A DNA stretch of 64,000 nucleotides, taken from NCBI GenBank assembly GCA_032622095.1, contig CP136061.1:217586373-217650372 (forward strand). Direction: 5' to 3'. The notes under the pieces are model-generated. The model had not been told where the DNA came from, searched no databases, and worked only from the letters and a program-made list of their open reading frames with translations. The translations under genes and the position numbers were made by a program. Each line of letters starts with the position of its first letter. The first letter of the stretch is position 1. This stretch comes from Siphonodentalium dalli (taxonomy: Eukaryota; Mollusca; Scaphopoda; Gadilida; Siphonodentaliidae). Below are positions 32,000 through 44,900 of this stretch, piece after piece.

Positions 32000-34110
32000 T
32001 GCTCAGCATCTGCTTGCATTGATGGGTAAACACTGAGGATTACCAGGTGTGACCCTCTCAGAAATTTGCAATATTTATAATTTTATTCACTGAATTGTGA
32101 CAGTATTGTCTCAATATTGATTCAAATATTCTCCTGCTCACAGTGTTCCATTGTGCAATGAATCTTGGTCATTATTATCTAGCACCACTTGTAAACGGGT
32201 TAAATGAGCACTACTAGTATTACAAATCAGCTCATCCGACTGGTGAGTATCAGAGCCTCCATGTTCCGATCAAGCTATGGGTGATGAGTATCAAACTGGT
32301 AAGTATCAGACCATGTTCTGATCAAACTAGAACACAGCCTGTAAACTTGGCATAATGTAATGTTTAAAAGCGTCATAGCAGGTCATAGTAACTTAGTAAG
32401 TAATGTGTTAATGCTACATGTATATCCATGTATATTTACATTCACTGAATATTCTATAGTATTTTGCTATTAGTTTCCAAAAAAGCTGATGTATTTAAAT
32501 AGGATTGAACTGAGAATCCATTTTTAGGTTGATATTTTTTACTAATATGTAATAATAAGGAATATTCTTCATCGGACATAATTACACAGAATAAATACAT
32601 TTATGCCGATCACAAACTTATATAAATCTCTTATGATTGGGCCCAAATGTATTTATAAATGTACAATGTAATTACATCAGGAAATTAAGATGATTATTAT
32701 TAAATAGGTCAGGCAGCACCCTCAATCTTCACCTCAAATGATACTCTTAAATTCAAGGAAAGAACAGTAGAAAACTCAATTATGCAATGAAATCCAATGT
32801 ATATTGATCAGGCAATTAGGCTTAATTACAACAGTTAAGTGTAATTTTGAGTTTCACCAATGGTGTGTAATTGAATTAAGACTAATTTATCTTAATCCTA
32901 ATTAGTGAAAAACGTTAATTTTATCTATTTTGTTTAAGTGTTATTGAACTGTGCTGTGCTTTTGAAAGCACAATTTATTAAAGTTACTAAATGACTTCAA
33001 AATAATTATTCAAGGGCAAATAGGTCAGGCACCATCCTCAATATCCACCTCAGATGTGAACTGGGGCTAGGGCCCAACCAGGCCCAACCTGTAATTACTT
33101 GGTTTGTATGTAAGTCTTGTATGCAAGCTGGTACCGGTACAGTAATGCCCTTTTATAATTGACTCCTTAACCACCATAGAATTATGGGTAATTTTTCAGG
33201 ATTTAGTCGGAAACATGGCTTGTTGCCATTCATCGAAAAGCTCTCAGTCATAATTCTGCTGTGGTTAAGGAGTCGATTATTTAAGACATTACTGTATGTC
33301 TGCAGAATGCGCAAGATAGAGCGAAAGGAGCGTGCATGTTTATTAATAAATTTTTATATTTTCTTCTGTATTCATATACTTGTATAGAATGTTCCATTGG
33401 CGTAGTTATTCAATAAAAGAAAAATAACATATAATTATATATCCATTATCCACCTCAGATAATAACAATATATCCAGTTGCTTAAGTATGAATCAGACAT
33501 TATTCAAATTTCACTTAAGATTTCAATTACTTTTTCAAGATTCGCTTATATTCAAGGTGAGTAACAGTGGGAGTAAAGTTAGAAAACTCAATTTACCAAA
33601 TAGAATATTTAGAATTACATGTACCAGTTTATCAGGCAATTAGGCTTATAATTACAACACTTAAAAGTTATAATGGCGTAATTGTATAAAACGAATACAC
33701 ATGAATTTGATCGATAGTGTTTAAAAGTGCATTTGAATTGTACTAGCTTCTTGAGCACATTATTTATTACAGAGAACTAACAAAATTTTAGCATATTAAG
33801 TCTCTTGCAGTTCATTTTAAGTAATAATTCAGTTACAATGTTCACAATGTGTAAGTGAATTAGGCTTTGTAAGTGTAATTAGCTCAGAAATGTGAATTTG
33901 AACTCCCAATATAATTTACATGTGGGCACATTAGAATTGTGCTTAACCTATAATTAAGTCCCACTCTTAGAGTCTTATTCTCGACTATTAAGTTGGCTTA
34001 AGATGTGTTGGTCTTAAGTTATAGGTCTTATGAAGTTAAGTCTTAAGTAACTTCTTCTACTGAGTATTCTAGTGAAATTGGCGCCCTTCGCATGTAGTAT
34101 TGTTGTCAGC
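32000..34110. repeat. Intergenic AT-rich region with a duplicated about 0.8 kb unit
   Basis: TCAGGCAATTAGGCTTA.AATTACAAC recurs at about 32809 and 33631; AATAGGTCAGGCA..CC.TCAAT.T.CACCTCA recurs at 32704 and 33019. A shortened family A MITE (33140-33294) lies between. No gene seen. Confidence 0.45.
33140..33294. mobile_element. Family A MITE copy 4, internally deleted
   Basis: TA|CAGTAATGCCC at the left, ACATTACTG|TA at the right. The central palindrome and most of the second arm are missing (the arm resumes at ATAATTCTGCTGTGGTTAAG). Confidence 0.8.
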
Positions 34111-35885
34111 AGACATGCAGTGCTGCAGGCCTATGTTTCTGGTTGAATTTTTTTACTGTATCTTTACTACTTTACTTCTTCTTCTTCATCTGTAAGGTGC
34201 TGTACATGTATACACAATATTGCACCATGCATGAATCAAGGGTTTAAGGATTCTGAATATATGAGTTACTAGTAAGGAATTGTTTAAGTTTTAAGGTTGA
34301 GTCACCATCAGTTAACGAGTAAAAAAAAAACTACCCACTCTGCCAAGCTGTTCCTATCTTTAACAGTTCTGTGTATTAAACTGAATGTATATAGGTGTCT
34401 GAATCTGCTCTGGGTCTGATGAAATATTTCAAATTGTATTTTACTTGTAAACTTTTCTGGTGGTTGCAGATGGTTAATTAATTCAACTTAATTGAAAAAT
34501 TTGTCGCACCAGTCAGACCCTTGCCCTTAGCTTAATGAATAAACCCACCATGGAGTCATAATAATAATAATAATAGTTTAGCCTAAAAAAAAAACCCCTG
34601 AAAACTCAAGTGATTTAATTGATGTTCAATGCATATATTACAATATGGTAATGGGGCTCTGTGGAAGCCACATGTAGTCTACTTTGTCTCTTATAATTAT
34701 TGTATTATTAATATTATAGGGCTCTAGCTGACCCATAAGCCATAATATGGCTTAGACTACATGTGGGTGCAAGTGCAAGAGGAGAAGAACAGTTGGGAGA
34801 GAGATGTAGGTTGGGGAAGGGTGGGGTGGTAAACGGTGTGCATAATATGTTGAAGATATGCTCATGATTCATGAATAAGCAATTTATAAAACTATATGTA
34901 TATATGAGGTTCCGCACAGCAATGAGTGTGTAAGGATGTGACTGACCCACCAGTGGAGCTCAGTTGATTTAGGTTAAGAAAATGGAAGTTTGTTTTATTA
35001 TTCTTTGATAAATTTGAATTATATAGAAGGTCATTAACACATATATGTTATGTATGGATCATTAAATAAATAACAATCATTGATAAAGTAATCTTCTCTT
35101 TTTTTTTTAGATATTTGGGGTTACTCTACAATCACGCTACATTAACTTAAGCTTTTGCTTTGGTCTGTCATTGTCTGTCATTGGGCCCTAGATTTTATAT
35201 GTTCAAATTCATTATACCAGATTACCTATCTGGAAATTACTTCCAATCCCAAACTCGCACTACCAGCACAAATTATATTCCGTTTCCTGATCCTAGTTAT
35301 ATTGTTTTATATTCAACTAAAGAAAAACGGTAAATCTTACTTTTCTCTGAGAACTAAGCACTTATTACATTCGTCAAAGTTGTCAAATCAAGTTTTATAT
35401 TGGCAACAGAGTATAAAATAAAATTAAAATTGTAAAAACAAGTCAATTTGTGTATAAATTAACAACAATTTTCTTTTCCTGAACTGGCTGAAGGTTATCT
35501 CCCTTTTCCGGAAGTAGTCTGTGGTATACACAATCACCATGGAAACTTTGCCAGGAAAATGAGATTAAAAGGCACTTGTTGTGCATTAAAATGAAAATTA
35601 ATCCAGCTTAATCTTTAGAGATTATATCAACTCGACTTATTTTGTGTGCTATATATTTTTGAGTTCTTCTATAAATGGATTGAATAGACTTTAATCCACT
35701 TTTTGTGGAAGTAGGAGACGCAGAAGCTGAGAAAAAAAAAACGAAATTAGGAAAGACCATTCAGTTTCAACTTCAATTGCTTGCCACTGAAATTGTGTTT
35801 AGATTGAAGTGGTGTGTCTTGACATATGCCACTGACAATTTATTGTCTCATTCATTGAGATTATATATTACAAATCAACTGGGAA
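34110..35885. other. Upstream region of FAM228
   Basis: AT-rich, with (TAA)n near 34558-34575 and no exon recognised. The more complex stretch 35480-35560, containing CTTTTCCGGAAGTAGT (ETS-like core CGGAAGT) and the X-box-like motif, is the best candidate for the FAM228 core promoter. Confidence 0.4.
35533..35546 (+). promoter_or_regulatory. RFX X-box-like motif
   Basis: ATCACCATGGAAAC matches the ciliary X-box consensus GTHNCCATRGNAAC at every position but the first. It lies 340 nt upstream of the FAM228 start codon. RFX factors drive ciliary and spermatogenic genes; the role here is inferred from motif and position. Confidence 0.4.
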
Positions 35886-35990
35886 ATGACTTCCCTGCTG
35901 TGTGTTAAACAGCCAGGGGGACAAGTTCATGTTCATGACAAAAATATTGTCAAAGATATCGAGTTAGACAAGACAAACCATCCACAATTG
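35886..35990 (+). CDS. FAM228: FAM228 exon 1
   Basis: Starts MTSLLCVKQPGGQVHVHDKN and ends KTNHPQL before donor TTG|GTAAGA; 35 codons, phase 0. No homology is recognised in this segment, so it rests on start context, donor quality and phase match with exon 2. Its last 16 bases with the splice site (CCATCCACAATTGGTA) recur inside exon 2 at 37843-37858. Confidence 0.6.
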
Positions 35991-38900
35991 GTAAGACATT
36001 ACTGATAGCCTAGTACCACTACCAGTGATGCTGAAGTCTTAATATTTAAATTTATGTCTAAATGTAGAGTGCATTTCTCTAGTCTATGTACTAGTCTATA
36101 GACAGAACCATAGTCATGCCATAGTCCATACCCATGGTTGTTGGACCCAATAACAGCCCTCATAATTGGCTACGGCAATCAGCAATGCCGAAGCCATTTG
36201 CCGAAGCAAATGGGCCCCACATCAATGGTTGCCGTAGTGGATTGCCGAAGCTGAAAAATCTGAATTATGAGGGCTGCAATAATAACATAGAACTTTAACA
36301 ACACTCAACAGCCTGAACAGGTCAGGCACAGTCATACTCACAGGTGCCAAATGAGCTATATAAATCCAATCAAATCATATGTTTATTCAAAACTAAAAGA
36401 TATATGTCTTACCACCGAAAGAACATCACAAGTAAATAAATTAAAATAATAACAAAGTACATGCAATAACAAAGAATGAAATATGTACCGTAGATAATTA
36501 ACACAATAGTTGTACTTGTATTGGATGAATTACATGGTGTTCAAATTGCTCAGGAAATAGAAATCTTTAATCTATAGTATCAGCATTTAAGTAGTTATAA
36601 AATAAACTGATTACTCTGTGCGAGGTATATTTATAGAAATGAGTATGAAGCACAAGCAGTAAAAATTATATCAATAGTATTAATTGATAAACCGGGTCAT
36701 ATTAAAGGTTAATTCTTATTACCATGCATGCAGGGAGCAAGATTGATTAAATCAATACCGGTACGGCTCCTGACCTCCTGTATAATATTACTGATAGATA
36801 ACTTCAAGGATAAATTCACAAATGTGAAAAGAGGATAATCCATATGCTCCCCTTAATTATAAGACTGTTGTGGTAAAATGATAATCTTATTTGAGCTCAT
36901 GTAGCTAAATCTAGCTCAAGTTTTAATGTGATTTAAGTCCAATTTCTCAGTTCAACACATGCATCGAATTATCGCAATGCGAATTTACTTTCATTAGTTG
37001 GACTCCACATCAAGCTTCACAGAAACAACTTCTGTACAACTAGGCCTAAGGCCAAAATAAAAAAAGTCCTGTGTTTGTGGTGACCCGCCTCTATTTCGGC
37101 CCCCGACCATGTTCATTTCATTAATTTTGCAAAATTAGTATGCATCCGAGTTTATTTTCCATTTCATTTACGTGTAAAACAGACACATGTACTCAGGGAT
37201 TGGTCCCATGGCTTTGGTCGATCCATTAAATATATAGTAGAATTCATGAAAAAATAAGTTTGATGCAGCTGTGACCCATTTGAAGACTGGTATAATTTCC
37301 AGTTTAACAGTACATGTGATGTGTCAGTTTTACACAAAAATGAATCGGTGTTACACGGAAAATAAAATCTGATGCATACTAATGCGTGCAAAATGAATAC
37401 TGTATACACCCGTCAGTAAGCCCAGGGGCCTCATGCACATTTTGCTCAAAAAGTGGGCTTACTCACGAGGACCCCTTCTCAATGTCTCAGAATGGATTGA
37501 TATATCAACCATTTTGTTTCTATTACATTTATGTCTAAAACAAAGATAATAAATATTTATCTCACTCTCTTGAAAATAAACTGACATGAAAAGCCATAAA
37601 GAATATATTAAAACAATTTTTTTTAAACATACACTTAACAGGATACTTAAGCCTACCGACCTTCATTTTTTTCTGAGTTGTATCCATAATGACACATTTA
37701 ATTTAATTTGGTCTTAGTAAAAGGGGAGACAGACTTGGTCAGTGATAGATTACATGTCCATACACGCATATATCATCATCATGATACTCACTTGCAGGCC
37801 ACATACAGAGGTTATTCACCCAGAAATTTTTCAAAAACAAGACCATCCACAATTGGTAGTACCAGTATGCATAGACCAAGACATAGTTCAAGACATAACT
37901 TAGAAGCTACCAAGATGCAAGACTGGCTGAGTGAAAGAACAGTCAAGACACTTCAGGTATTGGTATATTCAATACATATTAAAATGTAGTATATATTATG
38001 ATTGTAGTATTGTTTTATTTGCAATCCAAGGGATATAAAGGCATTCATAAAATAATTTTGTGTGATTTATAGATTGGAAGTGAAATAGACAACATAATTC
38101 TCGATTTGTTGTTTAATAATTTTTCTCATGGATTAAACTTGTTTCCTGACCAAGAAAAACTGCAACAGCTAATGCCCATTACACAGCTGTAAGAGTTTTT
38201 TTTTTATTTGTAGATCGTCATTTATTCTCCAATTGACATCATGTGAAAAAATTTAATGGTTTACTCAGCTTTAACTGATTATTTGTCAACAAGTATTGAG
38301 TTAAATCATCGATCTATATTTAATAGATATAATATACATAATATATGTCGATGGTTAAATATAAAAACAAATATCCTAATTTTCCAGGAGAAGGCTGATG
38401 CAGAGTCACAGTCAGCACGTGAGCTCTACAGTCCACTTTTGGAAACAGAAGAAACATTTGTGAAGGTGCGTTATTGACAAACCTGCTGACAACATTCCTA
38501 ACATATTGTAGTTTGCCAATTTTTGCCACATGCATGCAACCAGGGCTCCAAATAATGTTCTGAAAGTTCTACTTGTTACAGGGGACACATAGAATTATTT
38601 CTTACCTGTCACCTGAGAATTTTGATTGTGCATATATATTTATATGTGGGATCATAGCATATGTCTTTCATAGCATATGTCTTTGAGGAGAGAATAGATT
38701 AAATTATTTCATTCTTTATGAATATATTCATAACACAACCAGTATAAATGTATTGTGAATTTAGACATTTCGCAAAATCATGGATACGATTAGAGATATG
38801 GACAATATCCTGCCAGCATATGGCTAAAATTCGATCTTAGGATGTGCCACCAATTCCTGCTTGGGGATGCTCCAACATTATCTGTGTTGTGTATAATACA

Positions 38901-41900
38901 CGGATTATAAGAACATGGGATCTGAAAGAGACACACATTACTTTTTCCATCAAATATATGTGTAACTGAATATACAGTAGTGGGGCATATGTCGTCTCAC
39001 CAATTAACCATCATACCGTAGGTAAATTGTGATGGTGTCCACCATACTAGGACAATATATCCTATAGGTAGTCATAATAGTGATTTTGCGAAAGGTTAAA
39101 AAATTTTAAATATGAATTTTCTAAATTATCCACCTAAACTGGGCATTTAATAATCTTACCCATTACAATATAATTCTTTCTCATTTAGAATTTTTGGGGA
39201 GACTAGTGGAGAGTCTAGATATGGTAAATCCCAGTAAATCAATCTGGAAATATCACACTCAGACTAAGAGATGTGTCTATCTGACATAAATATTGTTCTA
39301 TCGCCAAACAAAGCCAGTAGATTAAGCTCATGGAGTCCCCTGTCACTGGTGACAGGTAGCACAATGAGGTTCCCAGAGGGTGAATTTGGTGACACTAGCC
39401 CGCCATGCGGGATAGCATTACTAAATTCACCCTCTGGCCTGGTACCTCATTCTGCAAATGAGAGACACACTATTTCAAGGCTTGTTCTTTTGGATTGATT
39501 TGTAGTGGTGTCAAGCTAAAAAGTTAAATATACCTAGTGTATCTCTTCGTAATAAGTTTAATATAGTTTCTGGGGTATAAAATAATAAATATGAATCAAA
39601 GACATCTGTCCGGAACCATTTCAATCAATGAATATTAATTTTATTTCGATTTTATTTCTCTGGTATAATATGTACCTTTAGGTACAGCTTTACGGCCCAC
39701 TTTTAGAATAGAAACTTTAGGCGATATCACGGAAAAGTTTGGAGCGAAGCAAGATAGAGAACTCTATCATGTTATCGCTCTCCATCAAGGCCATTTAAAT
39801 GTGATTTTGATTAAGATATTTTGCTCGGCTACATCATGATTAAGCCACTTTATTCTGCCTTTATAGACAAATAATAAACCAAATCTTTAGTTTTGTCTGT
39901 GTTTTATTCACAGAAAAAGGAAAGTGTAGTCTTGAAATCGGGTTTTGGTCAAATGATGTTGTTGTAATTGTGGCCCGCAGGAGATACACCATCTTTAATT
40001 GTAATTCAAGTTGAAATATTTACATAGTCCGTCTGTGTTACACTAAATCCTGTTTGGTAATTGATCAACTGCCAAGTGGTTCACCATTTTTTTTCCCCAA
40101 TAAAACACAGACCATAACACGAACACGATGTCACAAATTGTTGACCTGATCCAGCCTGATCACTAAATTCGGTGAGGACAACAATAATTTTTTGGGCATG
40201 CTTTTAAAAGATCACATGAATTTGCAGAAGATAAAATGCATAATAGAGGCAACTAATGGATGAACATCACCAACGTCAACTGGGGAACTTCAATTTCTTC
40301 CTAGGTCTCCCATAGCAGTTGAGGCCTCATCAGAATGAGGTTCCCAGAGGGTGAACTTGGTGACACTAGGCCGCCAAGCGGGATAGCGTCACTAAATTCA
40401 CCGGGGACCTCATTCTTCAAATGACAGACAAACTATTTCAAGGCTTGCTTAAAATATTGTTTGTTTGGTGATTTAAGCTTCTGATAATTTCTTACTAATT
40501 GACCTACTCGATTTCAAAATGACCTACCCAACCATAATTGTATAGATAATTTTATCCTAAACAATTTGGCAACTTTAATCAGGCTTGAAAACATCTAGTT
40601 CAATATATATCAGAATATCCATGGTGCTAAACTTGTTGCCTATTGAAATGTTAGTGTCACATGCCACATTATTATTAGTGCATTCTGGCTATGCTCACTT
40701 CTTGATCACCATGTAATACTCCTTGGTATGTGATATGTACTCATGTGAAGGAAAGCTATCTGTGGAGCATACAAAGCCATACATGGGATAGAGGCCCTGA
40801 CAAAAGATCTATAATATTGCTAGTGCTTCACTCATGATCAGCCAGATCTACTGGTGAAGTATTCACTTTAATCTGAGTGCTAATCCTCATACAATGAGGT
40901 GAAAAATCCAAAATAAATGTTGTGTATAACTTATGCCTTGGTAGTATCTTGGTAGTATCTTGGTAGTATCTTGGTTGTGTTTTCTGTCTAGATAGATAAA
41001 CCCCCTGCTTTAAAAAAAAAGAAGCTATGACCTCATCAATAAATAAATTTGGTGCTTGGCACCAATTATTATACTCTATACCAACTTGAATTTTTTCTAA
41101 GTGTATTTCTCACAACCTGAGTATCGATCTGACTGCGCGAACACTGATTCAGTGGCATATCTTATTCAACAATATTCATTCAGCTGGTGAACACAGTCAA
41201 TGGCTGCCAAAATATAAATTTTATGATCTTGCTCAGAACAAGTAAATCATACTGTCCCACTTTAATGTCCCACCAGCATGCTATATTTTATTTATAGCTT
41301 GCATTTCTTGAAATATATTTTGTTAAAGATGCATTATCCGAATTAAAGCTGCTAAATTACTATTTCTTTGGCTTGGGGGGTAAAAAATATTTGATTCGAG
41401 TCGAGGAACCCACCCATCAAAGCTCAGAGTGGTCAGATATCAATTTTTTAAGTTTGTTATTTCTCGAGATGTGCAATTATTTGTGGCCCAAAAAAAACGT
41501 CATCAAACGGATGGTCTCGGACAAAATTGTGGATGACGATGGATAGCTCTAAATCAAGTGGTAATACGACCGAATTTTGTGAAACTCAAGTAATAATACG
41601 GCCATATTTCATTGAACAAAATGTTGATAAATAACACGTTTTGGGAAATTTGATACCATAGTTGACAATGGTTAGCATTAATTTGTTGCAATTAATCAAT
41701 TCTAATAACTAAAGAAATGTTGTTGTTGTTGTATCTTGATGATATGGGGACCGTCTGATCGGATGGAGTACCTCTAAATTTCATTATAAAATTTAAACCA
41801 TAAGCTTCTACTTTCATTTACACAAATGGTATATGAAAATTTGAATATCAAGGATATTGTTTCCAGGATGTTGATGACTATTTGAGCAACAAATCAGTCC

Positions 41901-44900
41901 TTGATCAGAGAAAAAAAGAGATTCTGCACAAAAGTTGGACAGAACATGTCCACGAACCTGTTCGGCAAAAGATCATTCATGCAATGGACAGCGGTTGTTG
42001 GCCAGACCTGGAAAGACGCAAGAGGGAAATGCATAAGCAATATTTAGAGTTTGTTAATGGAAAGGTATACAACATAGCAGCTAGCTACATTTATATCACT
42101 CTGTTTTTTTAAATATTATTTATATACTAGTAATGCTGCATTTAATAAGTTTCACTGAATAATTTATCTGAGTATACATTACAAAATTTTGGTAGCATAG
42201 GATAATTTTATTTACAATACCAGTATGCACATGAAAAGTACAAATAAATAGAATAGTCATATATTGTTAGGGGTGATGCATTCATAATAGACTGTCACCT
42301 ATCACCTCTATAACCTGTGTATTGCCAAAAGTATCTATGTGAAAGCAAAGACAAAGAATTTATAACTTATATTATATTACTATTTCAGGGGCACGTGTTT
42401 TTAGATACACTGGATCCAGAAGAATACTATGCTCAAGCTCTAAATGGAAACAGACCGGCACCTATAGCAGTAAGTCAACCGCCTGTTGTATGGTGTGTTT
42501 TCAATGCATGTTTATTGGTTGATATATATATTACTATGTGAGGCCATTAATATAGGTGTGTTTCCCCTAATATGATGAAAATTTCACCAATCTATAGGTC
42601 AGTTCTCCCAGGTGCCTAATAATAATGACGCCACTATTTTTTTATTTTGGAGAAAATTTCACACCATCACTATAATTTGGCTAGAGACAGATAGAAATTT
42701 CCATTACTACTATTAATTTTAGCCAAAAATCCCACCCATTAGGGCCATCACTATTATTAGGCCATAACTATTATCAGGCACCTTAGACTAGTATAATGAT
42801 GAAAATTGTTTTTATTTGCAATTCTTTCCCTGCATTATATCTGAATTTTTCCAGTGTAATTCGTTGAATAATTCTCAGGATGGTTACTATATAATGAAGA
42901 ATTTCATATACAGTTGTCTCTGGTTCCATGAATGTCAGTTAAACTTTCGAGATCACTAGATTCAACCATCTTTAGACCTCTAGACAGTGTATTGCTCACC
43001 TCCTTACAAATTGAATATTTCCAGTTGTTTTATCACCTGCACTGCAGATTTCTCACTGCAGTCATTTCCAAGACTCGACTTCTTTGGCATGTGCCTTGAC
43101 GCGCAGTTGTAACTCGATGTATGAATATAAACTTGGACAATCAATAGTCACAGAGTTGGTCTGTCAGGTTAGGGGAAACACACCTTTTTAAAAGGACTTA
43201 TAGTTATTGGCTGAAAGCCTCTTTGGTGTTGTCTCACACAAATGAAATATATTTATTGTTTTTCACAATCTGTTTTTGAATTATTGTTGTGACTAATATG
43301 ACTGTTCACCACTCAGATTAATGGAATCTGAATTGATCCAATTGCCTCTTTGACAAATTTCACAAAAGTGGCATAAACAAGAAGATTGCCCCTTATTCTA
43401 ATGATGACCAAAATAATGTATATGAACATATTCATGTTGACATATCCATTGTGTCACACTTTATTATTGTTGTGTATTAGTTTGAACTCATGTTAGCAAT
43501 TTTCTGAGCCAAGCTTCTTAAAAGCTTCCATTCAACTTTGCTTATCGCTGCCATTCTGTGTTTGTACCTCCTGCTTGATCCCAGCTTATTAAATCTTTAA
43601 TTTGTTCTTATCTTGTCTATTTTCGGCACCAAATTTAACCTTGCTTTGGACATACTAAAGAGAGAGGCCCTGTTTGAATGTCAAGAATTGTAAAAATACT
43701 ACAGTATAATATCTGTATCGATGGAAAGCTGTTTATAATGGTTGCCACATATTCTAGTCAATATATAGCTAGTAGTTTGTGCAACAAATAATATCCTTCA
43801 TATTATCTATCTATAATAGGGATTCTGTCATTGAATCTGTTATTTACCCAACTTTTGGTATTCGTACCTGCTCAGCTGTGGCATATATAGTTAGCTGGAA
43901 ATCGATGGGATATTTCCCTTGAAGAGAATCGATCACTACCGACCTTGGGTTTGTCTCAAACAATGTATAATTCTAAGTTTGACCCTTTCCTTACATTCAA
44001 ACTTGAGCTGCTTCCTAAAGCAGATGTTAATCAGAATCTTTAAATATAACATTCTAAAATGTTGACAACGGCATTGATTATGCTCATGAATGTGAATGGT
44101 AGAAATCATTATTCCAAATTTTTTTCTTGGTATATCATGAAAGAAGATTTTCTAATTATGGTTTACATTGAGGCCTGACTTAACCATCCTCATATACAGC
44201 ATATAATGTGGATAATTTGTGGCAGCAACAATTCTCAGCAATTCTCTCCTTTCCACATGATGCGTAACTCAAACGATTTGTGTGAATTGCAAGGCATCAC
44301 TGAACGAGGAAACATTGATTATTGGCAGATAGAGTTTGTCACAAGCAAATTATGCGAAAAGTCCGCAAAAAAATGACTCGTCATTGCTGCCAGTGAATTA
44401 TCTCAGTTCAATTTGGCTGTGAGAATCAAGTGAATCATTTAGTTGCTACAAGTGACTGGTCTGCTGATTTGGCCTTTACAATGATGAGAAATGACAATGA
44501 TCTTATGAGATCTGGAAACACATGGATGATTGGGATATTACCATGGACAGAAAAAATAATATTTCTCAACAAACAAAGGAAGATAACTCTAAAGCAAATG
44601 CAATCAACATTATTGGACTATCCTTTGAAATCCCTTCTGATGACGAATCTCCATACCAAATATCATTAAGCTCCATTGACACATGGATGAACAATACCAT
44701 TTGACATTCCTTTGAAGGTTAAATACATGTATATATAGTAATGGCTTAACTCCATACCAAATTTATTACGATCTGATAACACAGTGTTGAGATGGACAGA
44801 AGAGAATACAAAATATGTAATAAAGTATACCTCATATTCTCTTTTGAGAATGTGTGGATGATACTCAATATAATCATTGGCATTAAGTAATATAAAAACA

